Shown: positions 8,989 through 18,591, numbered from the stretch's first letter. The stretch is DNA of 64,000 nucleotides from Actinomyces sp. oral taxon 414 (GCF_001278845.1 NZ_CP012590.1:2480001-2544000), one strand, 5' to 3'. Made by a program: numbers and translations. Notes: generated from the sequence alone by a model not told the origin.

Positions 8989-10859
8989 CGAATGACCCGC
9001 CGCGCAGCCCGGTAGGCCAGCCTCGCGGGCCCTCGGAATACCCTCGGAATCCGACGCGCGACCGCCGCCTTCAGCGCCTGCCGGGGCGTCTTGGCCGTAC
9101 GAACGGTGCGAATCATCTGGCTCTCCGTGTCCGCCGTCCAGTGACTGGCGACGGCGATGGTGAGCTCACGGGTGAAATAACTCAGGTTAGTCAACTCGAT
9201 GCGGGCGAAGGAATCCGAGAAGAGCCATCCGCAGAAGTATCCCGACCCCTGGGCCACGTAGCCGTAGGCCCGCTCGATCGCGTGCAGGATGGTGCCATCG
9301 ATATTATTCGGCTCGGGCGGGAAGTCCTCCCACTTCCAATCGTGATCGAAGAGCGGCGCGAGCGCTGCGGGCCTGAACCAGAACATCGTGCCCAGAGGCG
9401 CGATCGGCTCCTTGTCGTGGTCCATCGGCACGCAGATCCCCAACTCGGCGAGGAGTTTGCGGGTCCGCACGAAGTTGGGCCCCCACCCGAAGGCCGAGAT
9501 CGGGAAGTAGTCCGCGTGATTGGGGGGTGTCGGCATGAGCATACCCAGGCGCGGCTCCCGATCGAAGGTCGCAATGACGTTCGACACGAACTCCCTGGTG
9601 GGAAGAAGGTTGTCGAAGCACTTGACGGCGAATCCGTCGCCCTTGCTGTAGAGGGAGAGCTGAGTGACCTTCTTGTCGTGGATGAAACAGACGAGGTCGT
9701 AGTCCATAATGATGTCCTTGAGCCCGACGAGGAGCGCCGATACGTCCCTCCCCCGGTTCTCAATGAGGCGGACCTCCACGTTGAAGGGCAGGTCCTCGCA
9801 GGCCCTCCGCACCTGCTCGGCCTTCTCCTCGCCGCCGACCGTGAGTATGATATCGCACCCCTCCGGCATATTCTTAATGTAGGTGAGCATGTTATCCAGC
9901 AGGTCCATGTAGTAGAGGTGGGCCACGAGGGCCACCCTCGGATGGCTGGGCTCGGTGACGACGGCGCCGGTCGGCAGGACGTAGGTGAGTTGGAGGTTCT
10001 TCACCAGATCCGCCATGTTCATGGAGCGCAGGGCGTTGTCCCAGATGAGGTTCGTATCGAATTCCGTGTGATCGCGGAGGTACTCGTAAAGATCCTTCGT
10101 CGCATTGCCGACGGACTGGTCGAGGACGTCTTCGTAGTCGTGGAAGAAGGAGCGTCGCTTGAAGATCGGGCAGCGCTTCTCCTCGATGAGCTTCTTGGGG
10201 GCGAAGAGAATGGGCTGATAGGTGTACCCCTCGAGATCCTCGGTGTTGACGTAGACGTCGGAGGTGAAGCCGAGGCGCTCGAAGCGCTGGGTGAAGGGCG
10301 CCTCATGCATGCCGACCGACTCGGTGTAACTCGTGATCTCGGGCATCTTGTCCCAGTACTGCTGGAACTCCTTGCTCGTGACGAGGGAACGGCGGTAGGC
10401 GTGGAAATGAGACTGTATGTGACGGGGTATGTAGCCCTCCGGCGTGGTTCCGAACGGGTCGAAGTCGACCTTGTGGAACCAGGTGATCCCCCAGAAGTCG
10501 ACGTCCCTCCCGGCCATCTCGGCGTACATCTCGGCGAAGGGGTACACCGGTCCCATGATCGTGGCGTTGAACAGGACGACCTCGTCGAATTCGGCCAGGC
10601 GCTCCCAGCCGTAGGACTCCATGGCCGTCTTGTACGCCCAGACGTCGAGGCCGACGTTCTCGCGCAGAATGATCTTGTCGGTGAAGCGGGCCAGCTTCGC
10701 GTAGCTCTTCGAGGACAGGTCCCCATTGACGACGATGGTGAGCTCTGAGAGGTTCTTCACCATATCGGCGAGCATGGCCTCCACATAGGAGTCCACCACC
10801 CCGTCGCCGTCGTAGAAGAAGAAGATGCCGAGGCGCTTCGGAGTGTCATCAAGGATCAT
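8985..10859 (-). CDS. Rhamnan synthesis protein F (RgpF) family protein (624 aa)
   Basis: Matches the RgpF-type protein family of rhamnose-rich wall polysaccharide loci. The N-terminal part has LGIFFFYDGDGVVDSYVEAM and LRENVGLDVWAYKTAMESYG; the middle has DFWGITWFHK and HIQSHFHAYRRS; the C-terminal part has LIENRGRDVSALLVGLKDI and VCFIHDKKVTQ. The two halves contain related NxGxDv/NRGRDVsA blocks, as in other family members. In streptococci RgpF is a rhamnosyltransferase that completes the polyrhamnose backbone. A paralogue lies at 15549-17402. The ATG has AAGGGACT upstream. Confidence 0.88.
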   Translation of the reverse strand: MILDDTPKRLGIFFFYDGDGVVDSYVEAMLADMVKNLSELTIVVNGDLSSKSYAKLARFTDKIILRENVGLDVWAYKTAMESYGWERLAEFDEVVLFNATIMGPVYPFAEMYAEMAGRDVDFWGITWFHKVDFDPFGTTPEGYIPRHIQSHFHAYRRSLVTSKEFQQYWDKMPEITSYTESVGMHEAPFTQRFERLGFTSDVYVNTEDLEGYTYQPILFAPKKLIEEKRCPIFKRRSFFHDYEDVLDQSVGNATKDLYEYLRDHTEFDTNLIWDNALRSMNMADLVKNLQLTYVLPTGAVVTEPSHPRVALVAHLYYMDLLDNMLTYIKNMPEGCDIILTVGGEEKAEQVRRACEDLPFNVEVRLIENRGRDVSALLVGLKDIIMDYDLVCFIHDKKVTQLSLYSKGDGFAVKCFDNLLPTREFVSNVIATFDREPRLGMLMPTPPNHADYFPISAFGWGPNFVRTRKLLAELGICVPMDHDKEPIAPLGTMFWFRPAALAPLFDHDWKWEDFPPEPNNIDGTILHAIERAYGYVAQGSGYFCGWLFSDSFARIELTNLSYFTRELTIAVASHWTADTESQMIRTVRTAKTPRQALKAAVARRIPRVFRGPARLAYRAARRVIR

Positions 10860-10924
10860 GGGAGTCCCTTCGAGGAGGATGAGGAAGAAGGAGGGATGAG
10901 GGAGTGAGCCCGGACCCGCGGGGG

Positions 10925-11767
10925 TCAGCGCCGGTCGGCGGCGAGGATGGCGCGGATCTTGGTCGCGTCGCCCCAGACGCCCGGGGAGTCGTAGGGCCGG
11001 TCGGGGAAGGCCCCGTAGTCCAGCGCGATGTCGAGGCCGTTCTCCGCGATGTACCCCTCGACGCGCTCGGCGAGGGTCATGGGCCGGCCCGTGCAGGCGT
11101 TAATGATGCCGGTGACGGCATCCTGGTCGACGATGGCGGCGATCTGGGTGGCCAATTCGTCCACGGAGATGAAGTCGTACTTGTTCTTGCCGGTGGTGAA
11201 CGGGAAGGTGCTCCTGCCCTCCTCCGCAGCGGCGAGGAGCTTGGAGAATATCGAATTGCCGAACTTATCGTCGCCGACGATGTAATAGGCCCTGATCCAC
11301 TGGAAGACGGCGTCATGGGCGGCCGCGGACAGGCGCGTCGCCTCGCGCAGCGCATTTTTGGCGATGCCGTACAGGGAGGCGGGCGCGCAGCGTGAGGACT
11401 CGTCAATGGCCCCCTCCCAGTAGCCGACCTCATGCATGGTGCCCATGACGGCGAGCCGCTTGAGGCCCCCGGCGTAGAGATTGTCGATGAGGTGGTAGTG
11501 CTTGGCGAGGTCGTCGAGGTGGGCGGGGGAGTTGTGCTTGAACCCGTCGCGCCAGGCCATGTGGAGGACGACATCGGGGCGGCCCATCGCCTCGTAGATG
11601 TCCGGGTCCCCGGAGAAGAGGTCGATCGAGATCCTCTCCGCCCGCCGGTCGACGCCGTCCATCCTCAGATCGAGGGCCTTGACCCGCAAGCCGCGCTCGA
11701 GAAGCTCGGTGACGACGTGACGACCGATGTAACCACCGGCTCCGGTGACGAGAACAGACTTACCCAT
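10925..11767 (-). CDS. NAD-dependent epimerase/dehydratase, SDR family (280 aa)
   Basis: Short extended-SDR protein: SVLVTGAGGYIGRHVVTELL at the N-terminus and LYGIAKNALREATRL with the Tyr-x3-Lys pair. It lacks the longer C-terminal region of GalE/RmlB, so it may be a 4-ketoreductase or epimerase for a deoxysugar. The ATG at 11767 is used because the Rossmann strand begins there and a TAGAAT box lies 8 bases upstream; GGAG in the spacer could also act as a ribosome site. It lies 65 bases upstream of the RgpF-family gene, with which it may be cotranscribed. Confidence 0.82.
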   Translation of the reverse strand: MGKSVLVTGAGGYIGRHVVTELLERGLRVKALDLRMDGVDRRAERISIDLFSGDPDIYEAMGRPDVVLHMAWRDGFKHNSPAHLDDLAKHYHLIDNLYAGGLKRLAVMGTMHEVGYWEGAIDESSRCAPASLYGIAKNALREATRLSAAAHDAVFQWIRAYYIVGDDKFGNSIFSKLLAAAEEGRSTFPFTTGKNKYDFISVDELATQIAAIVDQDAVTGIINACTGRPMTLAERVEGYIAENGLDIALDYGAFPDRPYDSPGVWGDATKIRAILAADRR

Positions 11768-11775
11768 GGCTCCAG

Positions 11776-11781
11776 ATTCTA
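11776..11781 (-). promoter_or_regulatory. -10 box TAGAAT before the SDR gene at 11767
   Basis: TAGAAT on the minus strand, 8 bases before ATG 11767. It is close to the actinobacterial consensus and suggests a leaderless or very short 5' end. Confidence 0.55.
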
Positions 11782-11841
11782 GCAGCGGAAGGGGTTCTCC
11801 AGGCGCTCCGTGTCCCGGTCCACAGGACGTCTTCACCGGGG

Positions 11842-13842
11842 CTACCGCGTCGAACCGTTGATAATCATGACGAGATCGCCCGCGACAACGGTCCCGGAGT
11901 CGGTCGTCGGGTTGCGGTCGACGTCCGGGTTGATCATCACCCGGGCCGTGCCGCCCTCCACGTTCGAGGCGGTGATGCTGAACGTGTAATGGCGCCCCGC
12001 CTGGAGGACGAGCCCCTTGGCGGAGAACTCGAAGATGCCGTCGCCGAGCTCATTGGCCGGGGTGACCGTGGAGAGCAGCGGGGTCCCCGCCTCGTCGAGG
12101 ACCGAGATGGTGATCTCGGAGGAGTCGAGCCACACCACCGAGGAGGCCAGGAAGCCGATCCCGATCGAGGACGCCTCGATGGTGCGCTCCGGTTCGAGGG
12201 TCTCAGTGACCGAGGCGCCGGGCGCGAGGATATTGGTCGTGCCCGCGATCGTCTGCCCCCCGGCCGTCGTGTAGGCCACGGGCACGGCCGGCACGAAGTA
12301 GGTCGCCAGCAGCAGGGCCATGAAGGCGGCGAGCGGGGCCAGGCGCACCCAGACGACGGAACGGGGCACGCGCTCGGTGTTGCCGGTCGCACCGCCGAAC
12401 CCCGCCCTGGGGTAGTTGAGGATGAGCAGGGCCAGCCCGCAGGCGACCATGAAGCCGATAATGAAGGGGTTCCCGCCGCCGAGTCCCGCGGCGATGAGGA
12501 CGTCATTCGGGGTCGCGTAGCGCGGATTGGCCGCTCCCCCGGTGATATGGGGGAGCAGGAGGTACTCGAAGATCTCATAGTTGTACATCGAGTACCCGAC
12601 TCGGCTGTAGATCAGGACGATCGAGCTCGCGAACCCGGCCTCCAGCAGTGAATTGAGCACGAAGTGGCGGGGATTGAGGAAGATAATGAGAACCGTGAAC
12701 GGCGCGACCAGGACGAGCCAGTACGGGTTGAGCGGGACCAGCGCCATGAAGACGAGATAGACCGCCATGCCCAGGTAGACGGCGAGGACGTTGCGCTCAC
12801 GTTCCGAGGACGGGCGGACCGCGTAGGCGAAGACGACCAGGCCGATGACGAAGACGACGAAAAGCGGTATCGCCATCAGCGGCGCCTCTCCGCCGTTCCA
12901 TCCGATGTGCGTCGCCCTCAGCCGGTCCATCATGCCGTCGGTGAAACCGCCCGTCGCCGCCTCGTGCCCGGGATCGCCGCGGTAGAGGAGACGGCAGGCG
13001 AGGATTCCGAGCATGCCCGTCGCCAGCTCGGCGATCGCCACGCGGATGCGCTTCTCGCGCAGGAGGACGAGCGGGACGAAGAGGAATACTGCGAACAGCT
13101 TGAGCGTGTTGGCGAAGAGGAACCAGCCCAGGAACCCGCGCCGACTCCCCCGGGCGTAGGCGCGCATCGCCAGCAGCATGACGAGCACGAGCACAATATC
13201 GTACTGGACGACGACGAACACCGGCATGAAAACGCTCATCGACGACAGGAAGAAGAAGGCCACCCAGCGGGTCCGCGGCCGCTCGACGCCGAGATCGCGG
13301 GCGAAATCGGCGAGCACCTTCGCCGAGGCCAGCGCGGCCACCACTATCATCGTCTTGAGCCACAGCTCGGCGGGGGTCGAGTTGAGGTAGCCGAAGCCCG
13401 TAATCTTATAGATCACATAGGTCGGCAGGTTCCACAGGGCGAAGACCGCGTAGAGCGGCACATCGTAGACAGCGGGATGCCCCGTCGAGGTGTGCTGGAT
13501 GGAGATCGTGTAGAAGTCCCGCAGACGTCCGCTGAAGACGGCGTCGAGGAAATTGAAGGAGTGCTCGAAGGTCGCCCGCACGTCCCCGTAGAGGAAGACG
13601 ACGTAGGCCAGGACGAGCAGCGCGGCCAGAAGGGCCCAGTCGACGGCGCCGGGCGTCCTGGTCCTCGTCCACCACCGACCGGCGCGGCTCGCGACCACGG
13701 CATTGGACAACCGCGCCCAGCGGGCGGCGGCGCGCTCGCTCAGCCTGTCCAGACGCGAGCCCTGGGGGGGATCCGCCGCGCCGTCGGAGGCGGAGGACGA
13801 AGAAAGGACGTCGTCCGGCGAGAGGTGTGTGTCGTCTGTCAC
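11842..13842 (-). CDS. Large polytopic membrane protein, candidate GT-C glycosyltransferase (666 aa)
   Basis: About 55 mostly hydrophilic residues precede a first membrane segment (WALLAALLVLAYVVFLYGDV), then about a dozen further segments. After the last helix (ALLLATYFVPAVPVAYTTAG) comes an extracytoplasmic ~150-residue beta-rich domain ending INGSTR. The architecture fits a lipid-phosphate-sugar dependent GT-C enzyme that decorates a glycan outside the cell, and the position directly after GtrB- and GtrA-like genes supports this; no family is certain. The GTG at 13842 is chosen: GAGGCAGG precedes it and it lies 11 bases after the GtrA stop. The much longer open frame upstream runs antisense-like through GtrA and is not real. 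Confidence 0.75.
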   Translation of the reverse strand: MTDDTHLSPDDVLSSSSASDGAADPPQGSRLDRLSERAAARWARLSNAVVASRAGRWWTRTRTPGAVDWALLAALLVLAYVVFLYGDVRATFEHSFNFLDAVFSGRLRDFYTISIQHTSTGHPAVYDVPLYAVFALWNLPTYVIYKITGFGYLNSTPAELWLKTMIVVAALASAKVLADFARDLGVERPRTRWVAFFFLSSMSVFMPVFVVVQYDIVLVLVMLLAMRAYARGSRRGFLGWFLFANTLKLFAVFLFVPLVLLREKRIRVAIAELATGMLGILACRLLYRGDPGHEAATGGFTDGMMDRLRATHIGWNGGEAPLMAIPLFVVFVIGLVVFAYAVRPSSERERNVLAVYLGMAVYLVFMALVPLNPYWLVLVAPFTVLIIFLNPRHFVLNSLLEAGFASSIVLIYSRVGYSMYNYEIFEYLLLPHITGGAANPRYATPNDVLIAAGLGGGNPFIIGFMVACGLALLILNYPRAGFGGATGNTERVPRSVVWVRLAPLAAFMALLLATYFVPAVPVAYTTAGGQTIAGTTNILAPGASVTETLEPERTIEASSIGIGFLASSVVWLDSSEITISVLDEAGTPLLSTVTPANELGDGIFEFSAKGLVLQAGRHYTFSITASNVEGGTARVMINPDVDRNPTTDSGTVVAGDLVMIINGSTR

Positions 13843-13853
13843 GTAGGCCTGCC

Positions 13854-14276
13854 TCAGATGAAATTCTCGGAGCGCGGGCGGGGGCCTATGCGCTCGAGGA
13901 GCAGCTTGCGGGAGATGAAATTGTAGACGAGCACGATCGCCGTGGCCGCGATCTTGCCGAGGAAGGGGCTCATGCCCATGATGTCGGCGCAGATGTACAG
14001 CACCGCGGTGTTGAGTCCCAGCGCAATGACGTTGAGTCCGACGTACGCGGTGAATTCGCGGACGATGTTCACATCCTCGTTGACGTCGAAGACGTACTTC
14101 CGGGAGAGCGCGTAGTTGACGAACAGCGATACGGTGAAGGACGTCGCGCTGGCCGCAAGATGCGCAACGCCGACGGCGTACAGAAGGGTGAAGAGGCCGT
14201 AGTCGATGGTGAAGGAGACGCCCCCCACGACGAGGAACCTGACGAGCTGCGCCATGAGCGGACGGTAGCGTTCCAT
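13854..14276 (-). CDS. GtrA-like small membrane protein, probable lipid-phosphate-sugar flippase (140 aa)
   Basis: Four predicted membrane segments (LVRFLVVGGVSFTIDYGLF, SFTVSLFVNYALSRKYVF, LNVIALGLNTAVLYICADI and GKIAATAIVLVYNFISRKL) in the GtrA order, with the characteristic N-[FY]-x-[LI]-SRKYVF. GtrA proteins are thought to flip polyprenyl-phosphate-linked sugars made by a GtrB enzyme. The ATG lies 2 bases after the stop of a GtrB-like GT2 gene and 11 bases before the candidate GT-C gene, giving a tight three-gene unit. Confidence 0.9.
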   Translation of the reverse strand: MERYRPLMAQLVRFLVVGGVSFTIDYGLFTLLYAVGVAHLAASATSFTVSLFVNYALSRKYVFDVNEDVNIVREFTAYVGLNVIALGLNTAVLYICADIMGMSPFLGKIAATAIVLVYNFISRKLLLERIGPRPRSENFI

Positions 14277-14278
14277 GG

Positions 14279-15322
14279 TCAGTCGGACTCCGTCCGCGCG
14301 TTCCCGAGGGCGTCCTGCTCAGTGGCGTCCGCCCCGGCCGGGGGGAGCGGCGTCGGCGTCGTGGGACCGAAGCCGACCCTCTCGCCGACAACGACTCTGG
14401 GCTTGCGGACGATCCGGCCGTTGATATTGAGGATGTACTCGCCGAGAACGCCGATGAAGAACAGCTGAACCGCGCCGAGGAAGAACAGGGCCACGGAGCG
14501 CGAGGCCGCGCCGACCGGGTAGGAGTCCCAGTCGATGAGTTTCTGAATGAAGACGAAGATCGCGATTCCGAGGCAGACGATGCCGACAAGGGCGGCGATG
14601 AAGGTCGCCATGCGCATGAGGAGCTTCGTGGAGGAGGTGATCCCCTGCATGGCGAAATCGTAGTTCTTGAGGAAATTGAAGTTCGATTTGCCCCGCGAGC
14701 TCTGGGCCTGGTCGTACTGGACGATCTCGAGCCCGATGCCGTACTCGGCGACGACGGCCTTGAGGAAGGGCTGGATGTCGTCTATCTCCTTGAGCACCTC
14801 GACGAAGTCCCGGTCATAGAGGCCGTAGCCGGTGAAGCGCGCGATCTGCGGAGTGTCCGCGAACCAGTCTATGAGCTTGTAGTACAGGTGGCGGCACGCG
14901 GTCATAAACCACCCCTCGTCCGAGGAGCGGCGCTGACCGATGACGACCTTCGCGCCCGCCTCCCAGCGGGAGACGAACTCCGGCAGGTTCTCCGGCGGGT
15001 CCTGGAGGTCGCCGAAGAGCATGAACGTGGCGTCTCCGCTCCCGTATGTGAGCGCGGAGAAGACATTGCGGTGGAACCCGAAATTCCGGGCGTTGAAGAT
15101 CCCCTTGACGCGGGGGTCGAGTGCGGAGAGGCGGCGGACCTCCGCCCGAGTCCCGTCGGTGGAGAAGTCGTCGACGAAGATGATCTCGCAATCGTACGCC
15201 GAAAGGCTCTGGCGGAAGACCGCCGTCAAGCGGTCGTACATCGCCTGAACGCTCTTCTCCTCGTTATAACTCGGAATGACGACGCTGATTGTTTTCGACG
15301 CCACTGGGGGAGGCTCCTTCAT
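14279..15322 (-). CDS. GtrB-like GT2 polyprenyl-phosphate sugar transferase (347 aa)
   Basis: Dolichol-phosphate-mannose-synthase-like GT2: ISVVIPSYNEEKSVQAMYDR, FVDDFSTDGTRAEV, and GDLQDPPENLPEFV with the QDPP motif, then IGQRRSSDEGW. Two C-terminal membrane helices follow (FIAALVGIVCLGIAIFVF and VALFFLGAVQLFFIGVLGEY). It should load a sugar onto decaprenyl/undecaprenyl phosphate at the inner face of the membrane. The start ATG 15322 is the first in the conserved domain; longer upstream frame is non-homologous. It is the first gene of the GtrB-GtrA-GT-C triplet. The 226 bases upstream (15323-15548) show no gene. Confidence 0.9.
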   Translation of the reverse strand: MKEPPPVASKTISVVIPSYNEEKSVQAMYDRLTAVFRQSLSAYDCEIIFVDDFSTDGTRAEVRRLSALDPRVKGIFNARNFGFHRNVFSALTYGSGDATFMLFGDLQDPPENLPEFVSRWEAGAKVVIGQRRSSDEGWFMTACRHLYYKLIDWFADTPQIARFTGYGLYDRDFVEVLKEIDDIQPFLKAVVAEYGIGLEIVQYDQAQSSRGKSNFNFLKNYDFAMQGITSSTKLLMRMATFIAALVGIVCLGIAIFVFIQKLIDWDSYPVGAASRSVALFFLGAVQLFFIGVLGEYILNINGRIVRKPRVVVGERVGFGPTTPTPLPPAGADATEQDALGNARTESD

Positions 15323-15548
15323 GTGCTGTCCGGGACCGACTGCGCAGCCTCGTCGAGAGCGTGAGCTCAAGCAGCGGGTCCTCATCCAAAGAATCACTAT
15401 GCCACACGCGCAGGAGATCGGCAAAGTCGGCGGAGTCGTCTGATGTTGCGGCTTTTCGGCGCGTTGGTGCGGGCGAGGGGCTCGTCGGTGATGATGACCA
15501 TAGACCGCCGGCGGGGCGGGGCCGGCGCGCCGGCAGTGGCCGGGAGCC

Positions 15549-17402
15549 TCAACGGCCCCTCCGACTGCGCCGGATACGGGCGCCCGCGCCCGCGAGCAAG
15601 CGGTAAACGGGTTTGAGGGCATCGGCCAGCCGAGGGTGGGAGCTCACCAGGGAGGTGCGGACGGCGGCCCCGAAGGAGGCGCCGTCGCCGAGCCTCGCCG
15701 CGAGGAAGGGGAGCCGCTCCTCGACCGAGCCCGGAAGAAGGGCGGCGATGGCCTGGGAGCGGTTCTCCAGGAGGCTGTAGTCGATGGCCGCCCAGCGCGC
15801 GGTCGTCACCTGTTGGCACCACAGCCCCTGCGACAGGGCGGAGTAGCAGATGAGCCGGCCCAGCGCGCGGACCCCGTCCGGGGGCGCGGCCGCGTGACCC
15901 GTCGAGGCGGAGAAGAGCCCGGCGAGCGGAGCGAGCGCCTGCGGCCGGCCGAGGAACACGCCCTCGTAGGGAGCCAGGGGCGTGCTCGCGTCGAAGACCG
16001 TCGAGATTCCCGCGGCGGTCGCCATGCGCTGGGCCTCCGGGCGCAGCCCGTCCCAGCCGTGTCCCTCGATGGCCGCGCCCACCTGGGGGATCGGCGGCAG
16101 CACCAGGCCCAGTGCGGGGTGCTCGTCGAAGAGGCGGCACGCGGCGGCGAGGATTCGCGCCGAGGCCACGAGGCAGTCGAGGGCGCGCCGGCCGGAGAAG
16201 GGCGCGCTCGCGCCCTCCTCCGGCGAGGGGCACGCGAGATGCAGCAAGAGGTCATAGCGCCCGGGTTCGAGAAGATCCGCGCAGTCGCGCAGGAGCGCCG
16301 CCGCCCCGTCGGCGCAGTCGTCCACGACCCGGCGGATCCGCATCCCCTCGCGCACGCCGAGCAGCCGCTCGATCTCCTCCTGCTCCCCGGGGGGGAGCGT
16401 CGCGGGGACCGTCGTCACGACCGGCCATCCGATTGCGAGACGGTTCAGCCGCTCGGCGATAGCGGCCGCCCCGGCGGCCGTCGTGGCATGGACGACCATG
16501 CACCCCCGCACCTCCCCGAGCTCCTCGCGGGCGCGCTCCGGCGTGCCGATCTCGGGGAGGACCTCGGTCAGCCCGGCGTTGGCGACGAGATCCCTGGGAA
16601 CGGCCGTGCGCGCGAGGTCCGACAGAATGACGTCGCGCGGATAGCCCTGACTGCAGGCGGCGTCCAGAACGTCCCGCCCGATGCTGCCGACGGCCTCCTG
16701 GTGCACGGGGTCGTGGAAGAGCGCCCGGCGCTTGAGCAGGGGGCAGCCGTCGTCGAGAAGGGCGAGGGCCTCCTCGACCGCAGGATTGTCGCGGCGGTAC
16801 CCGTCCACGGGGAAGACCGCGCGGTGGCGGAATCCCAGTGCTCCGAAGTGCTCCGTGAATCTGCTCTCATGCCACTGGATGGATGCGCGGTAGGAGTCGA
16901 TCTCCGGCATGGACTCCCAGTACCGCCTGAAATCCGGGTGGAGCAGGACCGGCCGGCGCACGGCGATCCAGTGCGAGTTGAGGTGGCGGGGCAGTTCACG
17001 GCGCGCCAGGAACGGGTGCGGGCGCATTGCCGCGTGCTCGGTGATGCCCCAGAAGTCGACGTCGTCCCAGGAGTCGGCCCGGTCGAAGACCCCGCTCCAC
17101 GGGCGGACGGGGGCGTAGAAGGTGTGGTTGGTGAGAATCACCTCCTCGTACTCCGGGAGCCGGTCCCAGCCGATGTGGCGAAGCGCGTCGCGGTAGGCCC
17201 CGACGTCGTAGTCGGTGTTCTCGCGCTGCAGCACGTCGTCGCACACCTGATGGAGCTCGCTCCCGGCCCCTTCCGGGACGGGTGAGCTGGAGACCAGCAG
17301 GAGGCGCTGCGCCTCGGGGCGAAGAGAGCGCAGCGCCCGCAGGACGTAGTCGTCCACGCGGCAGCGCGCGTCGTAGTGGAAGTAGATGATCGCCCGTGTC
17401 AT
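15549..17402 (-). CDS. Second RgpF-family protein (617 aa)
   Basis: Paralogue of the protein at 8985-10859. It shares AIIYFHYDARCRVDDYVLRAL, LQRENTDYDVGAYRDALRHIGW, VDFWGITEHA, NSHWIAVRRPVL and PLLKRRALFHDP. Its C-terminal half is more diverged: the NRGRDVsA block of the first copy is not obvious, and CADGAAALLRDCADLL occupies the comparable place. It may have lost or changed one of two transferase modules. The ATG 17402 (MTRAIIYF) is used; the open frame upstream is compositionally non-coding. It probably acts on the same rhamnose-containing polymer. Confidence 0.85.
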   Translation of the reverse strand: MTRAIIYFHYDARCRVDDYVLRALRSLRPEAQRLLLVSSSPVPEGAGSELHQVCDDVLQRENTDYDVGAYRDALRHIGWDRLPEYEEVILTNHTFYAPVRPWSGVFDRADSWDDVDFWGITEHAAMRPHPFLARRELPRHLNSHWIAVRRPVLLHPDFRRYWESMPEIDSYRASIQWHESRFTEHFGALGFRHRAVFPVDGYRRDNPAVEEALALLDDGCPLLKRRALFHDPVHQEAVGSIGRDVLDAACSQGYPRDVILSDLARTAVPRDLVANAGLTEVLPEIGTPERAREELGEVRGCMVVHATTAAGAAAIAERLNRLAIGWPVVTTVPATLPPGEQEEIERLLGVREGMRIRRVVDDCADGAAALLRDCADLLEPGRYDLLLHLACPSPEEGASAPFSGRRALDCLVASARILAAACRLFDEHPALGLVLPPIPQVGAAIEGHGWDGLRPEAQRMATAAGISTVFDASTPLAPYEGVFLGRPQALAPLAGLFSASTGHAAAPPDGVRALGRLICYSALSQGLWCQQVTTARWAAIDYSLLENRSQAIAALLPGSVEERLPFLAARLGDGASFGAAVRTSLVSSHPRLADALKPVYRLLAGAGARIRRSRRGR

Positions 17403-17504
17403 GCGTCCCGCCCCGCCGTCGTGCTCGTTCCGTCCGGCTCCCATCATGCCCGGGCATCGCGCCCCGGTCGATCCGGACCGGGACGCGTCACCGCGTCGCA
17501 CCGA

Positions 17505-18479
17505 TCACGTCACGGTCACGCCTCCGCCGCCGAGGTCGTCGCCGGCGGCGCGCCGCATCCGATCCGGCCGCAGGTCCTCCCAGCGGGGGGTCGCCGCGAG
17601 CACCGTGCCCATGAGGATGACGACGCAGCACCCCACCTGAAGCGGGCTCGGCACGGTGCGCAGCAGGACCAGGGCGAAGACGACCGCCCAGGCGGAGTAG
17701 GAGATATTGAGCGCCATGCCCCGGGAGGCCCCGATGGTGCCGATCGCCTTGTAGTAGAACAGGTAGGAGGCGGTCCCGGCCAGGGCGGCCAGGGCGATGA
17801 CCCCGGTGGCGGGGGTCGGCACGGCCCGGGCGGCGAAGCCGAGGGCCCCCGAGAGCGGCGCGACGACGACGAGGTAGATCAATCCCGACGTCGTCTGCCG
17901 GATGTGCAGGGCGGTTTCGTTGTCCACCTTGTCGTCCCTCATGCCCCAGGCCAGGACGACGGCCTCCGAGCCCCAGCCGAAGACGCAGCCGAGCGCCGCG
18001 AGCACGCCCACGAGGGCCGAGCCGCCCGTCTGCTCGGCGGAGGAGGACCAGCCGATGAGCACAATGGCGCTCAGAGCGACCAGGAGGGCGACGACCTGGC
18101 GGGGCCGCATCCGCTCCCCCAGCAGGAGGAAGGCCAGCAGGGTCCCCACGGCGGGGTAGAAGGTGGAGATGATCGCGGTGTAGCCGGGACCGATGTTATT
18201 GATGGCGATGAGGTAGCCGGTCATGCCGACCGGTCCGCCGAGCAGGGCCCCGGCCACGACGGCCAGGCCCGAGCGCGTCCGAAGCGCGGCCAGGGTGTCG
18301 CCCAGGCGCCCTCGCGCCGTCATGTACACCAGGAGGATGAGGGCGCACACGGCGTCGTGGAGCGCGGCACTGGCCAGGGAGGCCTGTCCCGCGCCGAGGA
18401 AGGGCGCCAGGGCCAGGGCCATGCCTAGCACGACCGTGTCCAGGCCCCACAGGGCTCCGGAGAAGATACCGTACCTCAT
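17505..18479 (-). CDS. DMT-superfamily (EamA-type) membrane transporter (324 aa)
   Basis: Ten hydrophobic helices in two repeats of five, opening with IFSGALWGLDTVVLGMALAL and with a mid-protein GWGSEAVVLAWGM that mirrors the first repeat. EamA proteins move small metabolites. The opening and the location beside wall-polymer genes recall LicB-type choline uptake proteins of teichoic-acid loci, but no licA, licC or licD is seen here, so the substrate is unknown. It lies 102 bases upstream of the second RgpF-family gene on the same strand. Confidence 0.82.
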   Translation of the reverse strand: MRYGIFSGALWGLDTVVLGMALALAPFLGAGQASLASAALHDAVCALILLVYMTARGRLGDTLAALRTRSGLAVVAGALLGGPVGMTGYLIAINNIGPGYTAIISTFYPAVGTLLAFLLLGERMRPRQVVALLVALSAIVLIGWSSSAEQTGGSALVGVLAALGCVFGWGSEAVVLAWGMRDDKVDNETALHIRQTTSGLIYLVVVAPLSGALGFAARAVPTPATGVIALAALAGTASYLFYYKAIGTIGASRGMALNISYSAWAVVFALVLLRTVPSPLQVGCCVVILMGTVLAATPRWEDLRPDRMRRAAGDDLGGGGVTVT

Positions 18480-18591
18480 GCCCGGACCCCCGTCCCCCGG
18501 GTCGCGTCGGCGGCCGCGCGCTCGACGGCTTGGAACTCGGTCATGGAATGACTCTACGGGAGCGCGGCCCGTCGCGAGGGGCCGCGCGGGC

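Noticed and set aside
17505..18479. The DMT transporter as definite LicB choline uptake protein
   Set aside because: The opening is suggestive, but no licA, licC or licD gene is in the window, so only the transporter family is stated.
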